A stretch of DNA of 64,000 nt from MTP4 sp9310u (GCA_030627005.1 DAOUSW010000001.1:1-64000), one strand, 5' to 3'. Positions 35,628 to 44,249 are shown, counted from the first letter of the stretch. A program made the numbers and translations. Notes: a model not told the origin generated them from the letters alone.

Positions 35628-36596
35628 ATGACTTCTGAAGAAAATAAGGAAATTGTTGAAGAAGAACTTTCATTATCCGAATACCTGGAACCCGACACTC
35701 CGGAAATACTGGAAATAAAAAGCCTGTACAATATGGAATATGAGTACAGTGAGTATCTGGGAACGATTGAATATGCAATTGCCGACTATTATTATAACAC
35801 TAACAGGGAATTAAAGGATAAAGATGTCATCTCGGCATTAAAGAATATCAAGCAAAACTACGAAAAAGATATTTCTTTCTTCAAAAGCGACCTTGAAATT
35901 CTAATTGTTGAAGACCTGCTTGAAACCCTTGAAGAGTTCTTTCTCACCCACCATGAGTTCAAGTTGCTCTTTGACTACGTCCTGTGGGTCATTGACAACA
36001 GGTCCTGGGTGGAAGATGAACAGGCTTACGTGAAGTGGACCGCATACGTCCTGGGCCTGTTTTCAAAAGAAGAAGAGGAAGACTACGAAAAGCAGTTCAA
36101 AAAGATTACCAGCGAAATGGGCCTGACCGATGCACAGGCTGACATGCTCCTTTTGAAAAAAGATGCGGATGAATTCTTCGAAGAGGGAGGCTTATTCGAA
36201 GGCAGGGAAGAAAGCGAAGTTTTGGCCAGGGAAACCGTAGCAGATGACCTTGAAACCGGTTTCTTTTTAATGACCGACGACGAGAAATTCGATTTCCTGC
36301 TCGAACAGGGCCCGGACTACATCGAACTCTTGCAGTCCTACATCTCCGATCTCGCGGAAAAAGAAGATTTTGAAAAACTCCAGGACTTTTATAAAAAGCT
36401 CAGTGAAAAAGAACAAAACTTCTTCCCCCTTCACTTAATGATGGGCACCATCTATCTCGGTAAAGACCCTGCCTTTGCAAAATCCTGTTTCCAGGAAACC
36501 CTGAGAATTGTCGACACATTAGAAGAAATCCCCAAAGAAACGAAAGAGGACCTGAGAGCAAGTATCGGTCTTCTGGACAAATTTATTGGGGAATAA
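35628..36596 (+). CDS. Hypothetical acidic helical protein
   Basis: About 322 residues, strongly acidic and all-helical in appearance. Phe/Glu/Asp-rich segments (EEDYEKQFKKITSEMGLTD, EDFEKLQDFYKKLSEKE) and a final part GTIYLGKDPAFAKSCFQETL reminiscent of a single TPR unit. The ATG at 35628 has GGAGG eight bases upstream and is preferred over 35613. No known domain was recognised. Cytoplasmic. Confidence 0.75.
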   Translation: MTSEENKEIVEEELSLSEYLEPDTPEILEIKSLYNMEYEYSEYLGTIEYAIADYYYNTNRELKDKDVISALKNIKQNYEKDISFFKSDLEILIVEDLLETLEEFFLTHHEFKLLFDYVLWVIDNRSWVEDEQAYVKWTAYVLGLFSKEEEEDYEKQFKKITSEMGLTDAQADMLLLKKDADEFFEEGGLFEGREESEVLARETVADDLETGFFLMTDDEKFDFLLEQGPDYIELLQSYISDLAEKEDFEKLQDFYKKLSEKEQNFFPLHLMMGTIYLGKDPAFAKSCFQETLRIVDTLEEIPKETKEDLRASIGLLDKFIGE

Positions 36597-36762
36597 ACAG
36601 AAGAGTAAGAGAAAGGTGTTTGGGAAACGGGTTTGGAAATAGGTTCGGGAAATATGATTGCGAAATAGGTTTGGAAAAGGGGAGAAAATATTCTTAGCCG
36701 GAATCCGGCCGGTTCTAACGAGTATTTTGAGGCAGAGGCAACCGGAATAGCCTTCTTTAACC

Positions 36763-36799
36763 TGTTTTGTCACGCTCGCCGGGGGCGAGCGGCCTTTCC
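36763..36799 (-). repeat. REP-like hairpin, copy 3 (left edge of AT-rich island)
   Basis: On the minus strand: GGAAAGGCCGCTCGCC, a short loop, GGCGAGCGTGACAAAA. Perfect 8-bp stem CGCTCGCC/GGCGAGCG. It sits about 45 bases before the first gene of the accessory island. Confidence 0.8.
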
Positions 36800-36844
36800 A
36801 GAAATGCTGTAAGGAGAAGTCCTCAGAAAAAGAGAGTGTGTTAG

Positions 36845-37171
36845 ATGGTTAGTATAAGTGAATTGGGTAATTATGCCAATATAAGTATAGCCGTTGTTAA
36901 TCTGGTTTTGGTATCCTTCGTTTTTCTCCAAATAAGGGATTCAAGAAAACCCATTATTTCAATAAATGTTCTTTCAAGAGACAAGGAACCAACTGATAGG
37001 CAATTTGTTTTAGAATCCGGCGACCTTTATGCAATCATTTCAAACTATTCAAAAAATACTGCACGCTCTCTGGACATAGACTGCCAGTTTAAATTCAAAG
37101 ATCAATTCACGACAGGAAACGATCAGAATAAAAAACTTGATTACCTGAATCCTGGGCACCACAAATATTAG
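36845..37171 (+). CDS. Hypothetical protein with N-terminal membrane helix, possibly truncated
   Basis: 108 residues. One membrane helix (ISIAVVNLVLVSFVFLQI), then a short extracellular or cytoplasmic beta-like domain starting RDSRKPIISINVL. The frame stops abruptly (NPGHHKY) 11 bases before an HsdS fragment begins, suggesting a deletion joined two gene pieces. The codon use is AT-rich compared with flanking core genes. Function unknown. Confidence 0.5.
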   Translation: MVSISELGNYANISIAVVNLVLVSFVFLQIRDSRKPIISINVLSRDKEPTDRQFVLESGDLYAIISNYSKNTARSLDIDCQFKFKDQFTTGNDQNKKLDYLNPGHHKY

Positions 37172-37182
37172 ATATGTGAGGA

Positions 37183-37458
37183 TTGATCTCACTAGTTGCC
37201 GGTACGTTGAAGCAGATACAAAAATTCGTAGAATATGCAACTCAAACTTCTGAAGGTACAAAGATGCCAAGAGCAAACTGGAAAACTTTAATCAAGTATC
37301 CAGTTGTCATTCCTGAGAAGTCAACATCTAAAAGATACAATGAAATTGTATCCGATTTTGTGGACATAATACAAAAAAATATATTTGAATGTAAAAATAT
37401 TTCCCAAATTAGAGGCTCTCTTCTTCCCAAACTCATGTCAGGAAAAATTCGTGTTTAA
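37183..37458 (+). pseudogene. hsdS: C-terminal fragment of a type I restriction specificity subunit
   Basis: 91 codons. The reading MPRANWKTLIKYPVVIP and the end ISQIRGSLLPKLMSGKIRV are the standard last part of HsdS (second target-recognition domain end and conserved coiled coil). The rest of the roughly 400-residue subunit and hsdM/hsdR are missing. The nominal TTG start is not meaningful. A remnant of a lost restriction-modification system. Confidence 0.85.
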
Positions 37459-37481
37459 AGTAGATTAAGGAGATTTCAAAT

Positions 37482-38219
37482 GTGAATTCCCAGACATACA
37501 AAATGATTGCAATTCAGATAGGTGATAGTCTAAAATATTCTACTTCTATCAATGAAATCGATAGGGCTGCAAAATCTGTTTTCTCCTTTAACTGCGAAGA
37601 TTTTCCTGACGACTCCATTACTTCAGTAAGGGCACATAGAATACATGATTGGATACTAACTTTAGCAAAACAGAAGTTAACACAAGATGAGCTCAATAAA
37701 TTGTTATGTAATTTTCTGGATTTGATAACTCCTGATGAAAATAAAGAATGCATAAATGACCTTTTGATTAAATCTGGTGTTTCAGATATCAGTAAAAAAC
37801 AGTCAAGTGAATTCATTGGTAGGAATTTCCATCCAGAGATTATGAAAAATTGTAGCAAGCTTTATTTTGATGGTCACTACTTCCATGCGGTTTTTGAAGC
37901 GGCTAAAATTTATCATCAGCTCGTTCAGGACAAATCTCAGAGTATAAAGGAAGGTCAGGACCTGATGCTTCACGTATGGAACCCTGACAAAGGAACATTG
38001 AAAGTGACAAAACGCACTTCAAGTACTGATAAAAACGTTCAGGAAGGCATAGCTTTTTTGTCTGCTGGACTTATGAGAGCTATAAGGAATCCAACTGCTC
38101 ATGAGCCTGCACATCTCTGGCCAATTAAAAAAGAAGAATGTCTCGATATACTGAGCTTTATATCTTTTTTGATGAAAAAACTGGATGAAGCGGTATATTC
38201 CAATCTGAAAGAACAGTGA
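37482..38219 (+). CDS. TIGR02391 (Hypoth_Ymh) family protein
   Basis: 245 residues. The C-terminal half matches the Ymh-type domain: FHPEIMKNCSKLYFDGHYFHA, then a Gly/Met-containing middle, then QEGIAFLSAGLMRAIRNPTAHE and a final LDILSFISFLMKKLD. This domain is common in defence islands and near restriction systems. Its biochemical role is unknown, though the RNPxAHE motif resembles the RxxxxH site of HEPN-type RNases. The GTG at 37482 has AAGGAG nine bases upstream. It lies 23 bases after the hsdS fragment, consistent with a former operon. Confidence 0.82.
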   Translation: MNSQTYKMIAIQIGDSLKYSTSINEIDRAAKSVFSFNCEDFPDDSITSVRAHRIHDWILTLAKQKLTQDELNKLLCNFLDLITPDENKECINDLLIKSGVSDISKKQSSEFIGRNFHPEIMKNCSKLYFDGHYFHAVFEAAKIYHQLVQDKSQSIKEGQDLMLHVWNPDKGTLKVTKRTSSTDKNVQEGIAFLSAGLMRAIRNPTAHEPAHLWPIKKEECLDILSFISFLMKKLDEAVYSNLKEQ

Positions 38220-38287
38220 TTATGCATATTATATAGATAATTACACAAAGACTGAATTTTCTTTTTGCCTATTTTACAATTTTTATG

Positions 38288-38322
38288 GGAAAAGCCGCTC
38301 GCCCCGGCGAGCGTACAAGACA
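38288..38322 (+). repeat. REP-like hairpin, copy 4
   Basis: GGGAAAAGCCGCTCGCC-CC-GGCGAGCGTACAAGAC. A perfect 8-bp stem. It closes the AT-rich segment that begins at copy 3. Confidence 0.8.
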
Positions 38323-38445
38323 CCTTGAATACACCTAATATGGATGCCCCTTTTTACGAGAAAAACTTCTTAAAAAATGGCTGTCGATTTTTATTCAAAT
38401 CGTTTTTCAGGCGATTCCGGTCCGTTTGTGCGTTTTTCAGGGCGG

Positions 38446-38494
38446 TTGGTGGGGGAAGCCGCCGACACAAAAAATATATTAAAAAAGCTATGCC
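38446..38494. repeat. Dispersed ~48-bp repeat, copy 1
   Basis: TTGGTGGGGGAAGCCGCCGA continuing through AAATATATTAAAAAAGC to GGCATAGC-like end (TATGCC). Nearly identical to 39938-39984 in the same orientation. Confidence 0.75.
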
Positions 38495-38590
38495 CCGGTT
38501 AATTTGCTCCAAAAATATTTATTGAGTAGTCCTCTTGAGCGCAGCGAAAAGGACGCGTACTCCCGAGGCGTAATTCGGGCGATAAACCAG

Positions 38591-38872
38591 TTAGCTCAGT
38601 ATTCGTTTCCTGAGATCGATGCTAACGGGATCAAGTTTCCCATTCATAGCTTCGAGAATTTCTTTCCTTATAAAAAGAGCTCTATTTCTGGCTTCAAGAT
38701 ACTCTACTCTTAAGTCAAGGCTTCCATGTATAGCTTCAAGTTTTTCCTTTCGGGTTTCAAGCTTCTTTTTTTTGGCTTCAAGTTTCTCTTTTTTGGCTTC
38801 GAGCTCCTCAATTAAGGAAATAGCAGCCTCCGGGTTTGTCCGGATAAGATTTAGAATTTCTTCCTCGTTCAT
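38591..38872 (-). CDS. Coiled-coil protein, possibly from an IS66-type N-terminus
   Basis: 93 residues. The start MNEEEILNLIRTNPEAAISL resembles the N-terminus of IS66-family transposases. A long Lys/Glu coiled coil with internal LEAKKEKLEA-type seven- and eight-residue repeats follows. There is no DDE domain. It may be a repurposed or truncated transposase end, or an unrelated coiled-coil protein. It lies between two copies of the dispersed 48-bp repeat. Confidence 0.5.
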   Translation of the reverse strand: MNEEEILNLIRTNPEAAISLIEELEAKKEKLEAKKKKLETRKEKLEAIHGSLDLRVEYLEARNRALFIRKEILEAMNGKLDPVSIDLRKRILS

Positions 38873-39049
38873 AAACAGCTCCCCTAAATCCTGTTATTTT
38901 TATAATATTTGATATGAAGAAGGTGATAATTGAACTTACATGAAATAGAAGTTAGAAATAGGTAATGGTAGGAATAGACAATAGCCATACCGGAAGCTAT
39001 ATCAAAGAAACATCAAACAAGTAGCATTGGACTTTCATACCACCTGTAC

Positions 39050-39086
39050 TAATCACGATTAGTACTATTTTGGATTAGTATTTTGA
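39050..39086. promoter_or_regulatory. GATTAGTAC dyad motif, copy 1
   Basis: TAATCACGATTAGTACTA then TTTTGGATTAGTAT. It shares the same 18-base block and second GATTAGTAT half-site with 41792-41827. It lies about 180 bases upstream of the minus-strand coiled-coil gene. Confidence 0.45.
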
Positions 39087-39142
39087 GATGCCAAAGCCCC
39101 GGGAAATCACCGGTGTATTTCAGGAACTTCGAAGCTCGAAGT

Positions 39143-39850
39143 TCAAAGCTCACCGGAAAAGCGGGGGTATGCGAGGCCCGCAAGCAGGGGCTGCCAGGTC
39201 TCGCCTGTTTTTCCTACAGCGAGGTAGACGGTCCAGCCGACTTTTGCTTTTGAGCTGATTTCCCGGGAAACGATAACAGGGCCTATATTCTGGCCTAATG
39301 TATAGTACTCAAAAAGCCAGAGCTTACCGGGTTCGATTTTTTCAATCTCGAAGTAGCTTGAGAGTCTCCGGGTATATTTTTTGGCAGGATGGGAATCAAC
39401 ATATTTCAGGAGGAGGAGGGCGAGTTCTTTGGCTGCGGGGACCTCAGGCATGAGTTCCCTAACATCTTTTTCGGTTTCTCTGTAGGTTTCATCGGTCATG
39501 TAGCCATTTGCGTGCATCCATTCAATGAGGTCGTGAATGACTTTTACGGCGGCCTTCAGGGAATCAATATCTAAAAGCACATTCCGGACCAGGTCATAGC
39601 TGAGGAATGCTTCCACTTCGGAATCTCCGATGTACCCAGGACCGAAGATTTCACAGTAATCCTTGCCTTCTTCCCTGTGCAGGGCTTTGAAATTCGCTTC
39701 GTCTCTTACACTCAGGAAAAGATAAGCACGGCTGTTAAGAAACTCTGTGAAAAGATCAATCACATCTTCATAGTCGCTATATGTCTCAGGGTCCAGGCAC
39801 TGGCGATATTCATCAAGAAACTCTTTGAATACTGTTTCTATAGTCTTCAT
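39143..39850 (-). CDS. Hypothetical helical protein
   Basis: About 235 residues. Mostly helical first two-thirds (ETVFKEFLDEYRQCLDPETY; SLKAAVKVIHDLIEWMHANG), then a smaller beta-containing end (KVGWTVYLAVGKTGETW). The ATG at 39850 has GAGG five bases upstream; the frame runs on to 40009 through a dispersed repeat and is not coding there. I do not recognise the family. It is in the accessory island and faces the same way as the nucleotidyltransferase gene upstream. Confidence 0.7.
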   Translation of the reverse strand: MKTIETVFKEFLDEYRQCLDPETYSDYEDVIDLFTEFLNSRAYLFLSVRDEANFKALHREEGKDYCEIFGPGYIGDSEVEAFLSYDLVRNVLLDIDSLKAAVKVIHDLIEWMHANGYMTDETYRETEKDVRELMPEVPAAKELALLLLKYVDSHPAKKYTRRLSSYFEIEKIEPGKLWLFEYYTLGQNIGPVIVSREISSKAKVGWTVYLAVGKTGETWQPLLAGLAYPRFSGEL

Positions 39851-39937
39851 AGCTTCCTCAAAGTATGCTTCAATACTCGCTATTGCTATTCCTTTATGAA
39901 TAATCTGTGTTATGTTTTTGGTGTTAACCTTAAAAAG

Positions 39938-39984
39938 TTTGGTGGGGGGCCGCCAACACGAAAAATATATTAAAAAAGCTATGC
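39938..39984. repeat. Dispersed ~48-bp repeat, copy 2
   Basis: TTGGTGGGGGGCCGCCAACA, then AAATATATTAAAAAAGC, ending TATGCC; matches 38446-38494. The GGGCCGCC/GGCGGCC part can form a small hairpin. Confidence 0.75.
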
Positions 39985-40021
39985 CTATTTTATCGATACT
40001 CTTTTTCAAATATTAATTATT

Positions 40022-40056
40022 AGGAAAAGCCGCTCTCCTTCGTCGAGCGTGACAAA
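40022..40056 (+). repeat. REP-like hairpin, copy 5
   Basis: GGAAAAGCCGCTCTCCTTCG then TCGAGCGTGACAAAAC. The outer sequence matches the family consensus; the stem is imperfect (GCTC/GAGC). Confidence 0.7.
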
Positions 40057-40074
40057 ACCCTTGTATTTTAAAAA

Positions 40075-40677
40075 TTAAACATACTTCGATTTATACTTAG
40101 AAAAGCCTTGATCCAAAAACCTAGATCTGCTAGAAATCTCAATATTTTCTTCAATCAGCACTTTCCCGTCCATGATCCGTCCATAAAGCGGTCTGTCCTT
40201 CCTCTTCAGAACCATGAACTCTTCCGGGCTGAGAATAATGGGAGATAACTCCCTTTCAAGCCCCTCCTGAGCAGATTCTATAAGAACGGAAACCTCGCGT
40301 TTCTTCCCAGTTTCAATAAGGAGATCAATGTCGCTTTCCGGGGTATCTTCTCCACTTGCACAGCTCCCAAACAATACCATTCGAGATACAGCCCCACTTT
40401 CACAGAGCCTGAGCATGAGGGGGTTCAGTTCCATAAGGTTAAAGCAGACTTTCAATTCCCTGAGTAGAGGGCTCTTCATCTCTGCCCGATAAATTACTAT
40501 TTTTTCCCTCTCTTCCCGGTTCACAAGCCCTGCTTCATGTAATTCCCTGAGAGCCTCGCTCACAGTCCCAACCCCGAGTTTAAGAGCCCGTGCGAGCTCC
40601 CGGACATAAAATCCTTCATGGCATCTCCTGCCCAGGAAGATGAGAATGGAGAGGGAAGGGCGCGAACATATGTTCAT
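40075..40677 (-). CDS. Winged-helix plus nucleotidyltransferase protein
   Basis: About 200 residues from the ATG at 40677. The N-terminal winged helix (FYVRELARALKLGVGTVSE) is fused to a minimal nucleotidyltransferase with MVLFGSCASGEDTPESDIDL, the GS..D-x-D site of the Pol-beta/MNT class. Such fusions are often antitoxin-like or self-modifying regulators. The frame extends to 40785, where an ATG overlaps the upstream gene's stop (TGATG). However, two 12-bp palindromes and a TATA-like box lie inside that extension, and the box sits about 25 bases before 40677, fitting a leaderless autoregulated start. Both starts remain possible. Confidence 0.8.
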   Translation of the reverse strand: MNICSRPSLSILIFLGRRCHEGFYVRELARALKLGVGTVSEALRELHEAGLVNREEREKIVIYRAEMKSPLLRELKVCFNLMELNPLMLRLCESGAVSRMVLFGSCASGEDTPESDIDLLIETGKKREVSVLIESAQEGLERELSPIILSPEEFMVLKRKDRPLYGRIMDGKVLIEENIEISSRSRFLDQGFSKYKSKYV

Positions 40678-40708
40678 TATACCGAACATATGTTCATTTA
40701 TATGAACA
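40664..40708 (-). promoter_or_regulatory. Tandem palindromic operators at the HTH-nucleotidyltransferase promoter
   Basis: GAACATATGTTC, a perfect 12-bp palindrome, occurs at 40664-40675 and 40684-40695 (20-base period). A third TGAACA half at 40703-40708 pairs with TGTTCA at 40691-40696. A TATA-like CATATAAATG lies between. The arrangement would let a dimeric winged-helix protein cover the promoter and start. Confidence 0.65.
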
Positions 40709-40784
40709 ATCGTATCAGTAATTTTTGTATTCATCCATGGAATAAGAAAATCAAAATCGGAGAAAAAAGGTTCAATCTCCCCCA

Positions 40785-41717
40785 TCAAACCGCATACTCC
40801 ACGACATCCTCAATAGTATCAACAAACTCAACGTCGATGCCCACGTTCTCCTCGATGTACTCCTCAGTATCAATGAATTCTGGCTTTCTTTCAATGATTG
40901 TGAAGGGGCCGGCACCTCTCTGGACGTAGGTGTAGCTGACAAGCTGGTCGTTTTCCCTGGGAAGGAGGATCAGGGTCTTGCCCCCGGCTTTTGCAGCTTC
41001 GGCTTTTTCTATCACGCCGCTGATGGGGCCGACGCTGCCTTCGCTGTCAATGGTGCCGGTGAGGGTTACGGAATCGTCCAGTGTGCTGTTTTCAAGGGCG
41101 GAAATGGTGAGGAGGGTCATGAGGGCGCCTGCGCTGGGGCCGTCCACGGCGGGGATAGGCTCATCGGCCATTATGCTGAAGATCGTGTCGGTGCCGGTGA
41201 GGCTCATATTGGTCTGGCCCTGGGCAACAAAGACCGCGGTGTTGGCGGCGTCCTGAAAGACCACACCCATCAGGGGGGTCGTCTGGACGAGTACGCGGCC
41301 TTTCCCTGGCCTGACCTCAACCGAGACATCGATCAGGGCACCCTCCTCAATAACCGTTTCCGAGACAAAGGGCCCGTTTTCTCCTTCCTCGATCCTCTGG
41401 ACCACAGCCGGGGCCTGCAGGGTTGCAAAGCCTTCCTGGCCCACAGGACAGGCCTGGAACGTCGTTTCAAGCTCGACGACCCGGTTCCGGTAGAACTCGA
41501 CCTGGGAAGCGTAGGACTGCATGGACTGGTTATTGAGGAGGACCTGCACTTTCAGGGCCTCGTTCTCCTCTTCAAGGGCATTGATACGGTCCTGCATCTC
41601 CCGAATCTGCTCCGCACTCTCTCCGGCTCCGAGAGTCTGCGGCTGGGCGAACCAGACAAAGTAGGCGTTAAGGGCCAGGGATAAAATAAGAAGAAATGTC
41701 AGAATTTTCTTTACCAT
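40785..41717 (-). CDS. Membrane-anchored S16 (Lon-type) serine protease
   Basis: About 310 residues. One N-terminal membrane helix (ILTFLLILSLALNAYFVWF), a coiled coil (IREMQDRINALEEENEALK), then a Lon-type proteolytic domain without AAA module. The Ser-Lys dyad is visible: Ser in VDGPSAGALM (about residue 193) and Lys in SGVIEKAEAAKAGG (about 235). This is the archaeal COG1750-like group; natural substrates are unknown. The stop overlaps a downstream ATG as TGATG. The ATG at 41717 or 41726 may start it. It may work with LonB (58199-60337), a full AAA-Lon protease. Confidence 0.88.
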   Translation of the reverse strand: MVKKILTFLLILSLALNAYFVWFAQPQTLGAGESAEQIREMQDRINALEEENEALKVQVLLNNQSMQSYASQVEFYRNRVVELETTFQACPVGQEGFATLQAPAVVQRIEEGENGPFVSETVIEEGALIDVSVEVRPGKGRVLVQTTPLMGVVFQDAANTAVFVAQGQTNMSLTGTDTIFSIMADEPIPAVDGPSAGALMTLLTISALENSTLDDSVTLTGTIDSEGSVGPISGVIEKAEAAKAGGKTLILLPRENDQLVSYTYVQRGAGPFTIIERKPEFIDTEEYIEENVGIDVEFVDTIEDVVEYAV

Positions 41718-41791
41718 ACCACTCATCTATTGGCACCGATGTGATTTATTTCTTGCCTGAGAATGGAGCAAAAATGAGACAGGTGATATCC

Positions 41792-41827
41792 TAATCACGA
41801 TTAGTACTAATCCAGATTAGTATCTTA
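41792..41827. promoter_or_regulatory. GATTAGTAC dyad motif, copy 2, upstream of the S16 protease
   Basis: It contains the perfect 14-bp palindrome GATTAGTACTAATC (41799-41812) plus a second half-site GATTAGTAT, about 75 bases upstream of the protease start. It shares an 18-base identical block with 39050-39086. Confidence 0.5.
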
Positions 41828-42102
41828 AGGTGCTAATTAGTCGTTCCCTTCACGAACGGGACTGCTGCCGGGTCCTGGCTACGAAATGGGAACCCCTGAA
41901 CTTAAATACCAGTCAAGATTCCAAACACACCCCGGAATCAGCACGAAAAATGGGCTCAAAAAAAGCTAAAAAAGGGTTCTGTTTCCAGAAAGTAGAGGAA
42001 AAATTGGAAAAAATAGACGGATAAAAAATTAAGGAAAAGAGCCAGTTGGCCCTTTAATACCTTACTTCACGGCACTTCATTAATTATTTAAGTCACTTCG
42101 CT
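41828..42102. other. Gap between divergent/convergent genes
   Basis: A + strand open frame at 41830-42024 lacks support except for a short Lys-rich end. I see no convincing gene or RNA. Confidence 0.4.
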
Positions 42103-43707
42103 TTACTGTCCTTCTCTTGCCTTCCTGTAGCCCTTCATGGCTTCGGCAAAGGCCTTGAACGGCGGGGACGGCCTGCCGGGCCTGGACCTGAATTCGGGGT
42201 GGAACTGGGAGGCGAAGAAGAAGCGCTTGTCCGGGATTTCGGAAATCTCCATCCTGTTCTTGTTCTTGCCGGAGAAGACTATGCCAAAGGACTCCAGGCG
42301 GTCAACAAATTCGGGGTTGACTTCGTACCTGTGGCGGTGGCGTTCTATGATGTAATTGCTGCCGTAGATCTTTTCGGCGACCGAGCCTTCTTTGAGGATG
42401 GCTTCGTAATCACCAAGACGCATCGTGCCGCCAAGGTCGGCAACACCTGTCTGTTCGGGAAGAATATCGATTACAGGGTAGGGGGTGTCCTCGTCAAACT
42501 CGGTGGAGTTTGCGCCTTCGAGGCCTGCAACGTTTCTTGAGAACTCGATTACGGCAAGCTGCATGCCCATGCAGAGGCCCAGGAAAGGCATGTCATTTTC
42601 ACGGGCGAACTGGATTGCCATGATCTTGCCTTCGGTCCCGCGTTCGCCAAAGCCGCCGGGGATCAGGAGCCCATCGTACTGGCGGAGGTTTTCGAGTTCT
42701 TTGGGATCGTTTTCGAAGTCCTCGGCATCGACCATTTCGATATCGGCCTTGCAGCCGCACTCGATTGCCCCGTGCTTGACGGCTTCAAAGATGCTCAGGT
42801 AGGAGTCTTCAAGATGGGTATATTTCCCGACGATTGCCAGTTTTATCTCATCTTTCATGTTCCTCATCCTGGCAACCATCTCTCTCCAGGCAGAATCGTC
42901 GACATCGGATTCCAGCTTCAGGCGCTGCATGAGCCGGGTGGTCAAGCCCTGTTCCTCAATCACCGGGGGGACTTCGTAGATGTCATCGGCGTCGTGGGCG
43001 CTTATGACCAGGTCCTGGGGCACGTCACAGAAAAGGGCGATCTTTTCCTTTGCAGCTTCCTGCAGGGGGGTCCTTGACCTGGTAACGATTACATCCGGGC
43101 TCAGCCCGAGGGTCCTCAGGTCCTTTACCGAGTGCTGGGAGGGTTTGGTCTTCTGCTCGCCCTGGAGGTCTTCCATAACCAGGGTCACGTGGATGAAAAC
43201 GATGTTTTCTGCCGGCTCTTCCCTGTGCATCTGGCGGACGGCTTCCAGGAAAGGCATGCTCTCGATGTCCCCCACGGTCCCGCCGATTTCCACCAGGCAA
43301 ATGTCAGCCCCGCTCCGGGCTGCAACTTTCCGGATCCTGTTCTTGATCTCGTTTGTGATGTGTGGAATGATCTGGACGGTCTTTCCCAGGTAGTCGCCTC
43401 TCCTCTCCTTTGCGATAACCGCCTGGTAGATCTTTCCCGTGGTGAAGTTATGGTCCCGGGTCAATTCCGTATCAAGGAACCGTTCGTAGTTCCCGAGGTC
43501 CAGATCTACCTCCCCCCCGTCTTTCAGCACGAATACTTCCCCGTGCTGGTAGGGGCTCATTGTGCCTGCGTCAATGTTGATGTAGGGGTCGATCTTGATA
43601 GCCGTAACTTTATAGCCTTTGTTTTTCAGGTTCCTACCAATGGACGCGATGGTGATGCCTTTTCCAAGCCCGCTCATCACACCACCGGTAACTACGATAT
43701 ACTTCAT
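42103..43707 (-). CDS. pyrG: CTP synthase (glutamine-hydrolysing)
   Basis: 534 residues. It aminates UTP to CTP. The N-terminal synthetase domain begins MKYIVVTGGVMSGLGKGI and contains CLVEIGGTVGDIESMPFLEA. The C-terminal class I glutamine amidotransferase has PFLGLCMGMQLAVIEF (nucleophile Cys) and the His/Glu pair in SQFHPEFRSRP. Full length. The upstream DNA carries an 18-bp tandem repeat. The membrane protein and Trm112-like gene lie further upstream on the same strand, over 500 bases away. Confidence 0.97.
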   Translation of the reverse strand: MKYIVVTGGVMSGLGKGITIASIGRNLKNKGYKVTAIKIDPYINIDAGTMSPYQHGEVFVLKDGGEVDLDLGNYERFLDTELTRDHNFTTGKIYQAVIAKERRGDYLGKTVQIIPHITNEIKNRIRKVAARSGADICLVEIGGTVGDIESMPFLEAVRQMHREEPAENIVFIHVTLVMEDLQGEQKTKPSQHSVKDLRTLGLSPDVIVTRSRTPLQEAAKEKIALFCDVPQDLVISAHDADDIYEVPPVIEEQGLTTRLMQRLKLESDVDDSAWREMVARMRNMKDEIKLAIVGKYTHLEDSYLSIFEAVKHGAIECGCKADIEMVDAEDFENDPKELENLRQYDGLLIPGGFGERGTEGKIMAIQFARENDMPFLGLCMGMQLAVIEFSRNVAGLEGANSTEFDEDTPYPVIDILPEQTGVADLGGTMRLGDYEAILKEGSVAEKIYGSNYIIERHRHRYEVNPEFVDRLESFGIVFSGKNKNRMEISEIPDKRFFFASQFHPEFRSRPGRPSPPFKAFAEAMKGYRKAREGQ

Positions 43708-43769
43708 GGGTCAGCTTCCTCGACAATTTAATAGGGATTAATAGAAATTAATAAGTCAATGGGAGTATT

Positions 43770-43878
43770 AAAAGGATGACATCGATCCAAAGGATGACAT
43801 CGATCCAAAGGATGACATCGATCCAAAGGATGACATCGATCCAAAGGATAACACTGATTCAAAGAATAACGTGATATT
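43770..43878. repeat. 18-bp tandem repeat upstream of pyrG
   Basis: AAAGGATGACATCGATCC occurs in four near-perfect copies plus two degenerate ones, starting about 63 bases upstream of the pyrG ATG. ATCGAT within each unit is palindromic. It could be an operator array or simply a minisatellite. Confidence 0.85.
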
Positions 43879-44249
43879 GAAATTGAAACCAGTGTTGTGG
43901 GTAACATTGCGGGCAACACCCGCATAATTTTTAATATCATGCCTGCATAAGAACACAATACCAATAGGCTCATAATATAAAAAAATAGTCTTTAGTCCAT
44001 TTCCTTATTCATATATTTCAGCCTTTGCCCAACCATTTCAGCCTTTACCAAATATTTTAGCAATTCCTCAGCAATTTAAGGGATTTATCAGCCTTTTAAG
44101 AACTTTTGCAGTCATTAGAGGCATTTTTAAGTTATTTAAGCCTTTTTTCAGCCTTAATAATCTGTTCAGGAATTTAAATTCACTCCCCACCCCTCGGCTC
44201 TTCCGGAGCTTTGAGTTGTCTCCATAACAGCCTGATTTTCAGGGGAGGT
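43879..44249. other. AT-rich gap, no gene seen
   Basis: Contains drifting TTTCAGCCTTT and ATTTAAG motifs (about 44020-44160). No gene or RNA recognised. Confidence 0.5.

Noticed and set aside
41830..42024. 64-codon frame between the S16 protease and pyrG
   Set aside because: No family resemblance or convincing start; only a short Lys-rich end looks protein-like.
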